Positions 51,431 to 61,442 are shown, counted from the first letter of the stretch. The stretch: 64,000 nucleotides of DNA from Myxococcus dinghuensis (GCF_024198235.1 NZ_JAKCFB010000006.1:301418-365417), one strand, 5' to 3'. Translations and numbers: made by a program. Notes: generated by a model from the letters alone, not told the origin.

Positions 51431-51820
51431 TCACCCCGGCACGGACGAGGCGACGAGCGGCTTCGCCACGAGCGCCGGAGGCGTCGTCAGCGACGCGGTG
51501 GGCTCGCGCGCGGGCGGCTCGGCCCGGGGGACGTCGGCGGGCGGGGCGTTGAGCCGCTCGCGCAGCTCCTTGCCGGCGGCGAAGGACAGCGTGCGCCGCT
51601 GGGGCACGGACACCATCTGCCCCGTCTTCGGGTTGCGGCCGGTCCGGGCGCGGCGCGTGCGCACGGCGAACACGCCGAAGCCGCGCAGCTCGATGCGCCG
51701 ACCGGCCACGAGCGATCCGGCCATGCAGTCGAAGACGGCATGGACGATGGCCTCCAACTCACGCCGCGGAACGTGGGGAGCACGTTGCGCGATGCGCTCG
51801 ATGAGCTCACTCCTCGTCAT
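51431..51820 (-). CDS. HU/IHF-family DNA-binding protein with C-terminal tail
   Basis: 129 residues. MTRSELIERIAQRAPHVPRRELEAIVHAVFDCMAGSLVAGRRIELRGFGVF and the arm GRNPKTGQMVSVP are the family hallmarks, closest to IHF-beta. A ~30-residue Pro/Ala-rich tail follows the normal end. ATG 51820 follows GGAGG. It bends DNA and compacts the nucleoid or assists regulation. The tail is not typical of canonical IHF. Confidence 0.88.
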   Translation of the reverse strand: MTRSELIERIAQRAPHVPRRELEAIVHAVFDCMAGSLVAGRRIELRGFGVFAVRTRRARTGRNPKTGQMVSVPQRRTLSFAAGKELRERLNAPPADVPRAEPPAREPTASLTTPPALVAKPLVASSVPG

Positions 51821-51895
51821 GGCAGACCTCCGCCGAGGGACGGTGGACTCTACAGAAGCCACGCCCGCGAGGACAAACCGGCGGCGGTCGGAGGG

Positions 51896-52663
51896 TCAGC
51901 GCATCCGCAGATCGACGGGGCCCTCGACCTCGACCTCGGTGCCGTCCGGCGTCTTCAGGACCACCTCGGAGCCATCCGGGACGATGAGCCGCACGGTGCG
52001 CCCCAGGGGGACGTCACGCCCCTCCAGGAGCACGGCGGTGGCCAGGTCGTCCGTCTCGGCGATGGCGAAGCCGTCCTCGACGGTGGCGACCAGGCCCCCC
52101 TCCCCCAGGTCTCCCGCGTGGATGAAGGGGACCTTGGGCCGGTGGGGCGGGGGCGGCAGCGGCTGGTGGGGCCCCTCGTGCTGCACGTCGGAGCCGAGCT
52201 TCTGGAGTCCGTTGGGCGTGAAGAACGCCACGAAGTACTGGGTGGACGAGTAGGCGTCCTCGTGGGCGCTCTTGGGGGTCACCTGGACGTTGGTGTACCG
52301 GGCCGCGACGATGCGCTGCGCGCGGGGCGTCTCCTGTACGGCGTTGTCCGCCCAGCGGCGGGGTGGGAGGTTGGCGCCGTGGAGCTTCGCCTCCTTCGCG
52401 TCGCCGACCTCCAGCGAGTCCCCCTTCTCGAGGAAGCGCAGGCCGCCGCCGAAGTACTCGATGACGGCGGGCCCGGAGGCGGTCAGCTCCATGTCCCCGG
52501 TGAGCTGGGCGCCCACGGCGACGGGGCGCTGCTCCTTGCCCACCGTGCGCAGGACGGGCGCGCCCGCGGCGAGCAACCCGGCGATGGGTTTGTCGGAGCG
52601 CTGCTTGCAGCCCGCGGCGAGCACCGCGACCGCGAGAACACACCCCATGAGGTGCCGCGCCAT
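51896..52663 (-). CDS. Lipoprotein with FecR-like domain
   Basis: 255 residues. Signal peptide MARHLMGCVLAVAVLAAGC with a lipobox-like cysteine. The N-terminal part (VGAQLTGDMELTASGPAVIEYFGGGLRFLEKGDSLEVG) resembles FecR-type beta domains; the end has a second beta segment (VRLIVPDGSEVVLKTPDGTEVEVEGP). A Pro/His-rich linker lies between. Envelope-associated, function unknown. Confidence 0.75.
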   Translation of the reverse strand: MARHLMGCVLAVAVLAAGCKQRSDKPIAGLLAAGAPVLRTVGKEQRPVAVGAQLTGDMELTASGPAVIEYFGGGLRFLEKGDSLEVGDAKEAKLHGANLPPRRWADNAVQETPRAQRIVAARYTNVQVTPKSAHEDAYSSTQYFVAFFTPNGLQKLGSDVQHEGPHQPLPPPPHRPKVPFIHAGDLGEGGLVATVEDGFAIAETDDLATAVLLEGRDVPLGRTVRLIVPDGSEVVLKTPDGTEVEVEGPVDLRMR

Positions 52664-52694
52664 GTCCGACTCCCTCCTCTCGAACGACCCGAGC

Positions 52695-53741
<1,047 letters not shown>

Positions 53742-53925
53742 GATGCCCCTTCCTACACGCCCCGACGTCCGGGCGCACGCGGGAGGACGCCGAAACCACC
53801 CCGAACCGGACGCGGCGAGGGTGGCCCGGACGCGGTCCGGACTCCCCTCCCCTGCCCCGGGTGGTCATCCGGGCAGGCGAGCGGGCCCATGGCCCAGGCG
53901 CCTCCGAGTGGACACTCCCGGGCCC

Positions 53926-55197
53926 TCAGGTCGTCGGGCGGGCCGAGTGCCAGGACAAGAGGCGCTGTTTGAGGGCCTCCGCCGTATTGAGGGACGGCTC
54001 GTCGAGGACCGACTCCATCAGGAAGCGCGTCGCCTCGCCGACGATGGGCGACGGGCCGACGCCCAGGGTCGCCATGATGTCGCCGCCGGTGAGCGCCAGG
54101 TCCTTGGCGACCAGCGGGGGCCTCGCGGCGGCGAGGGCTTCGAGCCGCGTGACGAGCTGCTCCAGCTCCGCGCACCGCTCGGGGGCGCGCACCTGGACGC
54201 GGGCGCGGGCCACGGCGACCAGGTGGGGAAGCTGCGCGAGCCCGACCCGGGCGAGGAGCCGGCGGAGCGCGGGGTCCGAGTCGGCGACCCGGTCCTCCAG
54301 GCGCGCATTCTCCACGAGGAGCGCCACCAGGTCGGCGACCTTGTTGGGGAACTTGAGGCGCAGGCCGATGTCGCGGGCGCGCGTGCGGTCCACGAGGTCG
54401 GCGAGGAGCGCGGCGACCCGGAGTTCGATCTCCGCCGGCGCGGCCTGCGTGGCGGCCCGAGCCAGGCGCGCCGCCTCCGGGTCCGCGCGGGCGACTTCGG
54501 GGAGGAACACGTCGAGCAACCCCGTCTCCGAGAGCAGGACGAGTCCGCCCTCGGCGCGGGGCGACAGGAGCAGCTTGGTCAGCTCCTCCCGGACGCGCTC
54601 GAGGGCGACCTTCCGGAACACGCCGAGCGTCGCGGGGATGGCGTCGCGCGTGGCCGGGTCGAGCGAGAAGCCGAGCACGGCGGCGAAGCGCACGGCGCGC
54701 ATGGGCCGGAGGCCATCCTCGGAGAAGCGCTCCAGCGCGGAGCCGACGCAGCGGATGAGCTGGGATTGGAGGTCCGCCTGTCCTCCGAAGGGGTCGACCA
54801 GCTCACGGTCCAGCGGGTTGTAGGCCATCGCGTTGATGGTGAAGTCGCGGCGGGAGAGGTCCTTGACGATGTCGCGCTCGAAGGCGACGGAGCTGGGGCG
54901 GCGGCCGTCGAGGTAGTCCCCCTCCGAGCGGAACGTGGTCACCTCGACATGGGTGCCCCCCTGCACCACCGTGACGGTGCCGTGCTGGATGCCCGTGGGG
55001 ATGACCTTCCGGAACGCGCCCTGGACCTCCTCGGGGAGGGCGCTGGTGGCCACGTCGAAGTCCTTGGGGTGGACCTTGCGCACCATGTCCCGGACGCAGC
55101 CACCCACGAGGTAGACGGCATGCCCCTGCTCCCGCAACCGGGCGATGACGTCGAGCACGGGCCGGGGGATGTCGGCGTTGTGGAGGTTCGCGAGCAT
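53926..55197 (-). CDS. cca: CCA tRNA nucleotidyltransferase / poly(A) polymerase family (class II)
   Basis: Nucleotidyltransferase with VYLVGGCVRDMVRKVHPKDFDVATSALPEEV as the GG/DxD catalytic motif and RRDFTINAMAYNP as the nucleotide-selection region. About 423 residues from ATG 55197. The C-terminal half is helical RNA-binding. It may add CCA or act as poly(A) polymerase; sequence alone does not settle this. An ORF extension to 55317 is rejected. Confidence 0.85.
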   Translation of the reverse strand: MLANLHNADIPRPVLDVIARLREQGHAVYLVGGCVRDMVRKVHPKDFDVATSALPEEVQGAFRKVIPTGIQHGTVTVVQGGTHVEVTTFRSEGDYLDGRRPSSVAFERDIVKDLSRRDFTINAMAYNPLDRELVDPFGGQADLQSQLIRCVGSALERFSEDGLRPMRAVRFAAVLGFSLDPATRDAIPATLGVFRKVALERVREELTKLLLSPRAEGGLVLLSETGLLDVFLPEVARADPEAARLARAATQAAPAEIELRVAALLADLVDRTRARDIGLRLKFPNKVADLVALLVENARLEDRVADSDPALRRLLARVGLAQLPHLVAVARARVQVRAPERCAELEQLVTRLEALAAARPPLVAKDLALTGGDIMATLGVGPSPIVGEATRFLMESVLDEPSLNTAEALKQRLLSWHSARPTT

Positions 55198-55383
55198 GGT
55201 GCCCGAATGAAACGGGCGGAGCGCGATTCCCACAAGGGAGAAGACGGGTTCCCCCGCCTGCTGGACACCTCGCCGCGCGGGCCCTGGACATACGCCGGGA
55301 AGATCCACGCGGGGCACCGTTCATGGACCAGGGGGCTCATGGAGGCTCTCAGCAAGCGAATTGCCAAGTCCATGGGGGAAGTC

Positions 55384-55803
55384 ATGAAGACACAGCGGCG
55401 GAAGTACCTGGTGTTGTTGGGATTGGTGATGTGCACGCTCTCGGGCTGCTTCGAGAACTGCCAAGGAGGGACCACCTTGCCGGGCAGCGGCGACGCGGGC
55501 GGCGGCGGAGGCGTCTGCGGTGAGAAGACCTGTCAGGCCGGCGAGGAGTGCCTGAGCTGCGGCTCGGAGTTCTCCTGCCAGCCCAAGGGCACGGTGTGCT
55601 GCGCCCCGGGAACAGGGGCCGGCGGCGTGGGCCCGGTCATCTGCCAGCCGGGACTGGCCTGCATCCACTGCGGCCCGAACGTCGATGGCTGCATGGAGCC
55701 CGGCTCGGTGTGCTGCAAGGAGGGAACGGGCGCCGGAGGCAGCGGCCCGCTCATCTGCTCCCCGAAGGAGACCTGCCAGTTCCAGGAGTGTGTCCCCAAG
55801 TGA
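55384..55803 (+). CDS. Cysteine-rich lipoprotein
   Basis: 139 residues. ATG 55384 follows GGGGGA. MKTQRRKYLVLLGLVMCTLSGC has a canonical lipobox (Cys22). The mature part is Gly/Cys-rich, with a repeated pattern C-C-x-x-G-T-G-A-G-G-x-G-P-x-I-C (KGTVCCAPGTGAGGVGPVIC and GSVCCKEGTGAGGSGPLIC). Similar Cys-rich lipoproteins are common in myxobacteria. Earlier ATGs at 55339 and 55372 are in frame but less apt for a signal. Confidence 0.72.
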   Translation: MKTQRRKYLVLLGLVMCTLSGCFENCQGGTTLPGSGDAGGGGGVCGEKTCQAGEECLSCGSEFSCQPKGTVCCAPGTGAGGVGPVICQPGLACIHCGPNVDGCMEPGSVCCKEGTGAGGSGPLICSPKETCQFQECVPK

Positions 55804-55816
55804 GTCCTGTCCCCCG

Positions 55817-55841
55817 GGGCCGGAGTCGACCACTCCGGCCC
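55817..55841. terminator. Hairpin between convergent genes
   Basis: GGGCCGGAGT (55817-55826) and ACTCCGGCCC (55832-55841) form a perfect 10-bp stem with loop CGACC, between the Cys-rich lipoprotein and the C58-like gene. Confidence 0.55.
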
Positions 55842-55855
55842 TGGCGGGCGCGTGC

Positions 55856-57091
55856 TCAGCTCGTCGGGGTCGTGTTGGAGCCGGGAGGCTGTCCGGCGGG
55901 CATGAGGCGGAGCGCGTACTGGGAGGCCGCGAAGCCGCTCCCCGTGTTGCCGAAGATGCCAGGTTTGTAGAGCTGCTTGACGTGAGACATCGTCAACGCG
56001 CCGAGGTCCTCCTGGGAGGGCACCTGCCAGTGCGCGGTGTTGGGGTCCATCAGACCGCAGGTCCCACCCGACTTGTGGAGTCCCAGCACGTGGCCGGAGT
56101 CGTCGCCATCCTGGGCCTTCTTGGGCGTCATCTCGAGACGGTAGAAGCCGTCGGCGAGCGGGCCGGACTTCAGGTGTGAGGCCAACTGGTTGGCATCGCC
56201 CTGGAACACGACCGTTCCAGGGAGTTCCTTCATCTTTTCCATTCGAGCGACGAGGGCCTTCGCTTCATCGAACTTCGAATCGACGAGCGCATCCTGGGTC
56301 TTGAACTCGGACACCTCGGCGGGCGTCAGCGTGGCGCCTGCTTTCATCTTGGTCTGCAACTCCAGGACCTTCGCGTTCGCCGTCTTCGCCTCCGCGATGC
56401 ACGTGTCCGCCTGGGATCGGAGCGCTCGGACGGCTTGATCGTTCTGCTTCGTCCGCTCGGCCTCGTCGTGCTGGCCGATGACGAGATTGACGAACTTGTG
56501 CTCGACCAGCTCCGAGAACTGCCGGGTGGCCGCCTTCGGATCCTGCGAGGACGCGTGGAGATTGATCCACTGGTTGGTCATCTGATTGCAGACGCCTTGC
56601 GAGCCCTCGGAGAAGCCCGTTCGTGCCGCCTCGCTCTGCATGATCTCGTTCGAGCTTTGATCGATGTAATGGAGCACCGCCGCGTTCGGGACATCCCTCT
56701 GGATGGAGTCGCAGATCTTCTGGATGTGTCCCGAGGGCTTGATGCCGGAGCGGAGGCTCTCTCGAAGCGTCTTGGCCTCCGCCTGGAACTGCTGGAGGTC
56801 TTGCGGCGCGACGTTCGACTTCGACAGGGAGGCCTCGTGCAGGGCCTTCGTGGGATGGGCGAGCGTATCCCCCAACTGCGGCGTGCCGGCTCCCGGGGCC
56901 GGCTTCTGCCCGGCGTAGACATCCTGCTTCGCGGGAGGAGGCGCCCCTGTCGACGTCGACGTGGGCGAGAGCGGCTTCGTCGCCGTCGAGGACTCGGGGA
57001 GCTTCGAAGAGGAAGACGGCGTCGTCGGGGAGGTGTTTCCCGGAACGCGCGGGGGGAGCGCGCCAGGCTTCGGGCCGATGGTCGGGGGCAT
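55856..57091 (-). CDS. Candidate YopT-type (C58) cysteine protease
   Basis: 411 residues. About 70 N-terminal residues are Pro/Ser/Thr-rich and disordered. The folded part contains Cys168 in GVCNQMTNQW, His334 in SGHVLGLH and Asp349 in GLMDPNTAHW, in the order and local context of clan CA proteases of the YopT/AvrPphB family (G-x-C...W, then H...DPN). The His-Asp spacing is 15, close to YopT. A helical, charged segment (about 200-290) lies between. No signal peptide, so export would need a dedicated system. GAGGA precedes the ATG. Strong candidate; catalytic activity is inference. Confidence 0.6.
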   Translation of the reverse strand: MPPTIGPKPGALPPRVPGNTSPTTPSSSSKLPESSTATKPLSPTSTSTGAPPPAKQDVYAGQKPAPGAGTPQLGDTLAHPTKALHEASLSKSNVAPQDLQQFQAEAKTLRESLRSGIKPSGHIQKICDSIQRDVPNAAVLHYIDQSSNEIMQSEAARTGFSEGSQGVCNQMTNQWINLHASSQDPKAATRQFSELVEHKFVNLVIGQHDEAERTKQNDQAVRALRSQADTCIAEAKTANAKVLELQTKMKAGATLTPAEVSEFKTQDALVDSKFDEAKALVARMEKMKELPGTVVFQGDANQLASHLKSGPLADGFYRLEMTPKKAQDGDDSGHVLGLHKSGGTCGLMDPNTAHWQVPSQEDLGALTMSHVKQLYKPGIFGNTGSGFAASQYALRLMPAGQPPGSNTTPTS

Positions 57092-57213
57092 GGAATCCTC
57101 GCAGGGTCACGCGAACCCGAGTCCACCGGGCTCGCCCGGCGCATGAACATACGCCCCTGCCCGCGTGAACGGAAGGCGCACGAATTGCGCGCCCCCCGTG
57201 GAGTGGCATGCGC

Positions 57214-58584
57214 TTACAACGCCGTGCACTTGACCTGGAGCGATGCGGACGCGGAGCCGTCCGTCACCTGCCAGTTCGAGACGTTCGGCGACACGCAGGG
57301 GAGATTGACGATGGTGGCGCTGAAGCTCCCGAGGGCATTCGTGCCGACGAAATAGCCACTGGGCACGCCGTTGACGGTGACGTTGATGCCCACCGTGGAG
57401 TTGGGTTGGAACCCAGCGCCGCTGATCTTCCATCCCCAGGGCACGGCGTTGTCGACCTGGGTCGCCCAGATCCACGGCTGGCTCGGTTGTGGCGTAGGCG
57501 GTGTGGCCGTCGCGAAGGTGATCTTGTCGAAGAAGACCTTCCCGGTGACGCCAGAATACGCGATGAAGTAGTTCTGCGAGCCGATCTTGTAGGGGGCCGC
57601 GATGTCGAAGTCACCGTCCCAAGGAGCCTTCCCCAGTCGGGTGATTGTTCCGTCCTGCGAGACCTCGACGATCTCGTATTGGCTGTCGTCGCCCGCCACG
57701 CTCCAATAGGGCATGAGGTATGTCTTCAGGCCCTGCTGGAAGACCGTGAGGGCCTGGTACCCGATGAAGAACTGGTTGTGCCCCACCAGGTTGAATGAGT
57801 TGAGATTGACCGACCCGGTCCCATCGAGCTTGATGGCGTCGATGCGCGTCAGCGCCGTATCACCGTTGTGCACGACCAGATAGGGAAGCCCGAGGCTGTT
57901 GTACGTCACGATGGAACTCCAGCCCGGCGCCCAGAAGCCCGAGGCGAGGATGGAAAACCCGCTCCCATCCGCGGAGATCTTGTCGAAGTGGACCTGGCCC
58001 GTGGTGACGTTGTACGCGATGAAGTAGGGCTGCCCACCAATGGTGTAGGAGACGAGGGAACTCCACCCCTTCCCCCAGACACCCCGGGAGAGCACCGTGT
58101 AGTCACTGCCATCCGCGTTGATGCGGGCGAACATCACGTCGCCCGAGTAGACCGAGTACGCGATGAAGTGCGGAACGCCATTCACGTAGTACGGCATGAA
58201 GATGCTCACCGGGTTCTTCTCCGGATCCGATGACACGGCGAGCGTGGTCTGCTTGAGATTGACGGTCCCGAAGCCATCCGGTGTGAACCGATCGAAGCGC
58301 GTGATGCCTCCCGCGCGGGTGTAGACCATGACGTACTCCTGCTGGTTGATCGTGAAGGGCATCACGCTCCACCAGAAGTTCGCCCACTGGGCCCCGACGG
58401 AGGTGATGCTCCAGTCGAGCGACTGGGAGACCTCGCCCAAGGGCTCCGGGGACCCGGAAGACGGCTCCTCCGCGGGAGCTCCACACCCCATCGCGCACGA
58501 GAGGATGAACGCCGCGGCGACGAGTCGCCCCGACCAGGAAAGAGAGGATCTTGCTTCGACGCCATGGGGAGATGGGCTGCGCAT
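57214..58584 (-). CDS. Repeat-containing lipoprotein (beta-propeller-like)
   Basis: 456 residues. Signal sequence with LSCAMGCG; the lipidated cysteine is probably Cys30 or Cys34. The body has repeats of about 50 residues with the pattern V-x-F-D/A-R/K-I-x-A-D-G-S-x-x-x-V/I-L-S-R-G-x-W-x-x-G-W-S-S-x-V-x-Y, followed by GxPYF-I/VAY, suggesting a WGWS-type beta-propeller. A C-terminal Ig-like segment begins near GWKISGAGF. Function unknown; surface sensing or binding is plausible. Confidence 0.7.
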   Translation of the reverse strand: MRSPSPHGVEARSSLSWSGRLVAAAFILSCAMGCGAPAEEPSSGSPEPLGEVSQSLDWSITSVGAQWANFWWSVMPFTINQQEYVMVYTRAGGITRFDRFTPDGFGTVNLKQTTLAVSSDPEKNPVSIFMPYYVNGVPHFIAYSVYSGDVMFARINADGSDYTVLSRGVWGKGWSSLVSYTIGGQPYFIAYNVTTGQVHFDKISADGSGFSILASGFWAPGWSSIVTYNSLGLPYLVVHNGDTALTRIDAIKLDGTGSVNLNSFNLVGHNQFFIGYQALTVFQQGLKTYLMPYWSVAGDDSQYEIVEVSQDGTITRLGKAPWDGDFDIAAPYKIGSQNYFIAYSGVTGKVFFDKITFATATPPTPQPSQPWIWATQVDNAVPWGWKISGAGFQPNSTVGINVTVNGVPSGYFVGTNALGSFSATIVNLPCVSPNVSNWQVTDGSASASLQVKCTAL

Positions 58585-58893
58585 CGTTGCTCGTGCTCCA
58601 GGTTAGGCGACCACGTGGGCCGCGAGAGCCAGGGGCCAGAGCAATGCGCATGCCCTCGGGAGGACTCGACCGTCAGGGGCCGGAGTCATGCAGGAGCTGC
58701 ACGGTTCCTTCTCGGAGAGTGCAGCGAACTTTGCAGGGCGTGCAGACGTGGCACGGAAGGACGCTCACGCCCGGCGGGTGCGAGAGGCCGGTCCGAATTC
58801 CCGCGCGTCGTCGAGCCCGAACGCGGATAGAGTCCCTCGGCCACTCGCCTCGCGACGTCCCTCGCGACGCGGACTGGAAGGAGCCTTTCCACC
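58585..58893. other. 309-base intergenic region
   Basis: No coding frame or strong repeat was recognised. It must hold the divergent promoters of the lipoprotein and the GNAT gene; an AAGGAG site near its right end serves the latter. Confidence 0.4.
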
Positions 58894-59346
58894 ATGTTTC
58901 TCCGCGACGTCACGGAAGAGGACCTTCCCATCTTCTTCGAACACCAGCGCGACCCCGAGGCGCTGCGCATGGCCGCCTTCTCATCGCGGGAGCGCGATGC
59001 GTTCATGACCCACTGGCGCACCAATGTCCTCCGCCCGGGGAACCTCAGCCGCACCATCGTGATGGGCGACGTGGTCGTGGGGAACATCGGCAGTTGGGAG
59101 CAGGAGTCCAAGCGCCTCGTCGCCTATTGGATCGGTCGCGAACATTGGGGCCAGGGCATCGCCACTCGGGCCCTCTCCGAGTTTCTCGAGCTCGAGCGCA
59201 CCCGCCCACTTCATGCGTGGATCGCGGCCCACAACGTCGCGTCGATCCGCGTCCTCGAGAAGTGTGGCTTCCACATCATGAGCCACGAGGACCCGCTTCC
59301 CCCGGATGGAATCGCCGAGGTCCTCATGTGCCTGGATCCGGTGTAG
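58894..59346 (+). CDS. GNAT-family N-acetyltransferase
   Basis: 150 residues. The fold is clear: MFLRDVTEEDLPIFFEHQRDPEA start, IGREHWGQGIATRALSEFL (acetyl-CoA pyrophosphate loop) and VASIRVLEKCGF near the end. Resembles RimJ/RimL-type acetyltransferases, but the substrate is unknown. ATG 58894, weak upstream AAGGAG ten bases away. Confidence 0.88.
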   Translation: MFLRDVTEEDLPIFFEHQRDPEALRMAAFSSRERDAFMTHWRTNVLRPGNLSRTIVMGDVVVGNIGSWEQESKRLVAYWIGREHWGQGIATRALSEFLELERTRPLHAWIAAHNVASIRVLEKCGFHIMSHEDPLPPDGIAEVLMCLDPV

Positions 59347-59384
59347 TTGCTGAGTACGGACTCGCGTCCAACCTCGAATCGCAA

Positions 59385-59400
59385 TCCCTAATCTTAGGGA
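59385..59400. promoter_or_regulatory. 16-bp palindrome TCCCTAATCTTAGGGA
   Basis: TCCCTAA and TTAGGGA with a two-base spacer, 61 bases upstream of the secreted-protein gene. It may be an operator or a stem. Confidence 0.35.
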
Positions 59401-59461
59401 GTTGCCGTTCGAGTGTTGGTGCTGATTTTGCGCGAATCACCCAAGTCCGCGAGAGAAGCGC

Positions 59462-59905
59462 ATGAAGAGGCGATTCAAGCAGGCAGTCCTTTGGGGGGTC
59501 CTCCTTCCACTCGCGGCGTTGGCGCGCTCCGTGCCCGCAAGCAGTGGCAAGGCGGTCCTCTGGGGCGACAACCCCTGCTTCATCATGAACGCAAGCACCA
59601 TGTCCAACGGCTGTTCGACTCGGCGGGGCTTCGAGATTCCCCTGATGTCCGACAGTGCCACCAGCAAGACGGTGCTCGTCACGGCCTTCGGCGCCACGGC
59701 ATCGAACAACGTGGGATGCATGGCGCTTGGGGTGAATCGTGAGGCCACCCTCTTCTGGGGCGGTACCCGCAGGTGGCTCCCCGCCTTCGGCTCGGCGCAG
59801 GTCATCACGCTGACCGACGCCTACGTTCCTGGCTATGGATACCTGTTCGTCAACTGTCACCTCGACCCGGGCGGGCGGGTCAACGTCGTTGACCACAATG
59901 CCTAG
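59462..59905 (+). CDS. Secreted hypothetical protein
   Basis: 147 residues with a signal peptide (MKRRFKQAVLWGVLLPLAALARS). The mature protein is small, beta-rich, with several cysteines and aromatic residues. No family recognised. Possibly co-transcribed with the next gene 73 bases downstream. Confidence 0.65.
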   Translation: MKRRFKQAVLWGVLLPLAALARSVPASSGKAVLWGDNPCFIMNASTMSNGCSTRRGFEIPLMSDSATSKTVLVTAFGATASNNVGCMALGVNREATLFWGGTRRWLPAFGSAQVITLTDAYVPGYGYLFVNCHLDPGGRVNVVDHNA

Positions 59906-59977
59906 CAAAGGCCGGACGTCCCAGTGATTCTCGGAGCGGGATGCCCGCGTACGCGTGGGCACCCCGGTTCATGTGGC

Positions 59978-60649
59978 ATGACAAGGAACTGGATCTGGGC
60001 CTGCGCAGTCCTGCTCTCGGGGCTGCTTTCCTACGGCGTGTACTGGCTCATCAGCGCGGGCGACATGAAGGCCATGGAGGTCGGTGCGCGCGACGCCACC
60101 GAGGTGCAGCGGTTGACAGCGCAGGTTCGCGCGCTCGAGGCGTCGGTCGCCCGCTCCGAGCAGCTCGCGCGGGAGGCCCAGGTGGCGGCCCGGGCAGCGG
60201 GGACGCGCGTGGACACGCCCACGGGTCCCACGGAGGACGCCACGGCCATCGGTCCGCCCGACTCGGACCGCTCTACGGTAGGCACGGCAGTGGCCCATCC
60301 GGAGCCGACGCCGGACGAGGTGGTCGCACGCATGGACGCGCGCTTCTTCAGTGAAGACGTGGACCCTACGTGGAGCCGTGACGCCACACAGCGCGCGGAG
60401 AAGCTCGGTGCGCTGATGCCTCGGGGCGCGCGCGTCGTGTCCCTGGAGTGCCGCAGCTCCATGTGCCGACTCCAGATGTCCCATCCGAGCCAGGACGACT
60501 TCCAGCGATTCCTCCGCGAAGGCCTGATTGATGACTCCAACGCGTGGGATGGGCCGTTCATGGCCGCGATCACGAGCGCCTTGGGACGGCCAGGGGAAGT
60601 CGAGGCGGTGGCCTACCTTGCGCGGGCGGGAGTGGACCTGGCGCCTTGA
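59978..60649 (+). CDS. Membrane-anchored hypothetical with coiled coil
   Basis: About 223 residues. MTRNWIWACAVLLSGLLSYGVYWLISAG is a signal anchor. A coiled coil (AQVRALEASVARSEQLAREAQVAARA) follows, then a low-complexity linker and a C-terminal domain of about 100 residues with two cysteines (LECRSSMCRLQM). Domain style seen in myxobacterial envelope proteins; not assigned to a family. Confidence 0.65.
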   Translation: MTRNWIWACAVLLSGLLSYGVYWLISAGDMKAMEVGARDATEVQRLTAQVRALEASVARSEQLAREAQVAARAAGTRVDTPTGPTEDATAIGPPDSDRSTVGTAVAHPEPTPDEVVARMDARFFSEDVDPTWSRDATQRAEKLGALMPRGARVVSLECRSSMCRLQMSHPSQDDFQRFLREGLIDDSNAWDGPFMAAITSALGRPGEVEAVAYLARAGVDLAP

Positions 60650-60761
60650 CGACAGGTTCGACCTCGAGCAGCGGGTGGTCCGACGGCGTTCTCGAAGTCG
60701 CCGCTCCACTGCGCGCCCTGGAGCGCGCCGGGAACAACCACCGAGGCATCCCGAGGAATCG

Positions 60762-61433
60762 TCAGAGAGACGCCTCGATCCCGGTCAGGATGAGTTCGAG
60801 GCCGGCGAGGAATTCCGCGAGGTCGTCGTGCCTGGGCAGGTGGGCCGCGATCTTCCGGAGGAACGGATACTCGTGGGCGTCGAGCTCCTTCCAGCGAGCC
60901 GACATCGCACCCAGGAAGTCGACCCGATCCACGGACGGCTCGAACAGGCGGCCGTTCGTGGCGTTCTGGATGCTCGCGCCGACGATGTAGCTCAGCAGCG
61001 CCGACGCCGACGTGAACTGGGCCCCGCCTCGAACTCCCAGCGCTTGGACCTGGCGCCCGACGCGCTCGAAGATCCGCAGCATCGGCGCTTCCCACGGGGC
61101 GCGCGCGAGCTGAGTGCCCACCCACGGATGCGCGTCGATCGCCTCGAACACCTTGCCGGCAATCCCGCGGATCGCGTCGCGCGGTGAGGCGGCGACGGGG
61201 GCTTCATCCATTGCCTGGGCGACGACTGTGTCGGCGGCGGCGATGAGCAATTCGCTCTTGCTCGCGACGTGCCAGTAGAGCGCGCCCGCTCCCGTGGCGA
61301 GCCGGGTGGCAAGCACGCGGAAGGTCAACCCGCTCTCTCCCTCGTCGTCGAGGAGTTCGATCGCCGCTTCGACGATCCGTTCGCGTGAGAGCGCGTCCTC
61401 ACGGCGCTCGGACCCTCGCTTTACCGTACCCAT
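60762..61433 (-). CDS. TetR-family transcriptional regulator
   Basis: 223 residues. HTH region RIVEAAIELLDDEGESGLTFRVLATRLATGAGALYWHVASKSELL at the N-terminus and an all-helical ligand domain. ATG 61433. Divergent from the TetX-like gene; two palindromic operators lie between, so it probably represses both. Ligand unknown. Confidence 0.88.
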   Translation of the reverse strand: MGTVKRGSERREDALSRERIVEAAIELLDDEGESGLTFRVLATRLATGAGALYWHVASKSELLIAAADTVVAQAMDEAPVAASPRDAIRGIAGKVFEAIDAHPWVGTQLARAPWEAPMLRIFERVGRQVQALGVRGGAQFTSASALLSYIVGASIQNATNGRLFEPSVDRVDFLGAMSARWKELDAHEYPFLRKIAAHLPRHDDLAEFLAGLELILTGIEASL

Positions 61434-61442
61434 GGCCCCATC

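Noticed and set aside
53742..53925. Searched for a tRNA gene near mnmA/cca
   Set aside because: No cloverleaf or T-loop consensus (GTTCRANNC) in suitable position was found.
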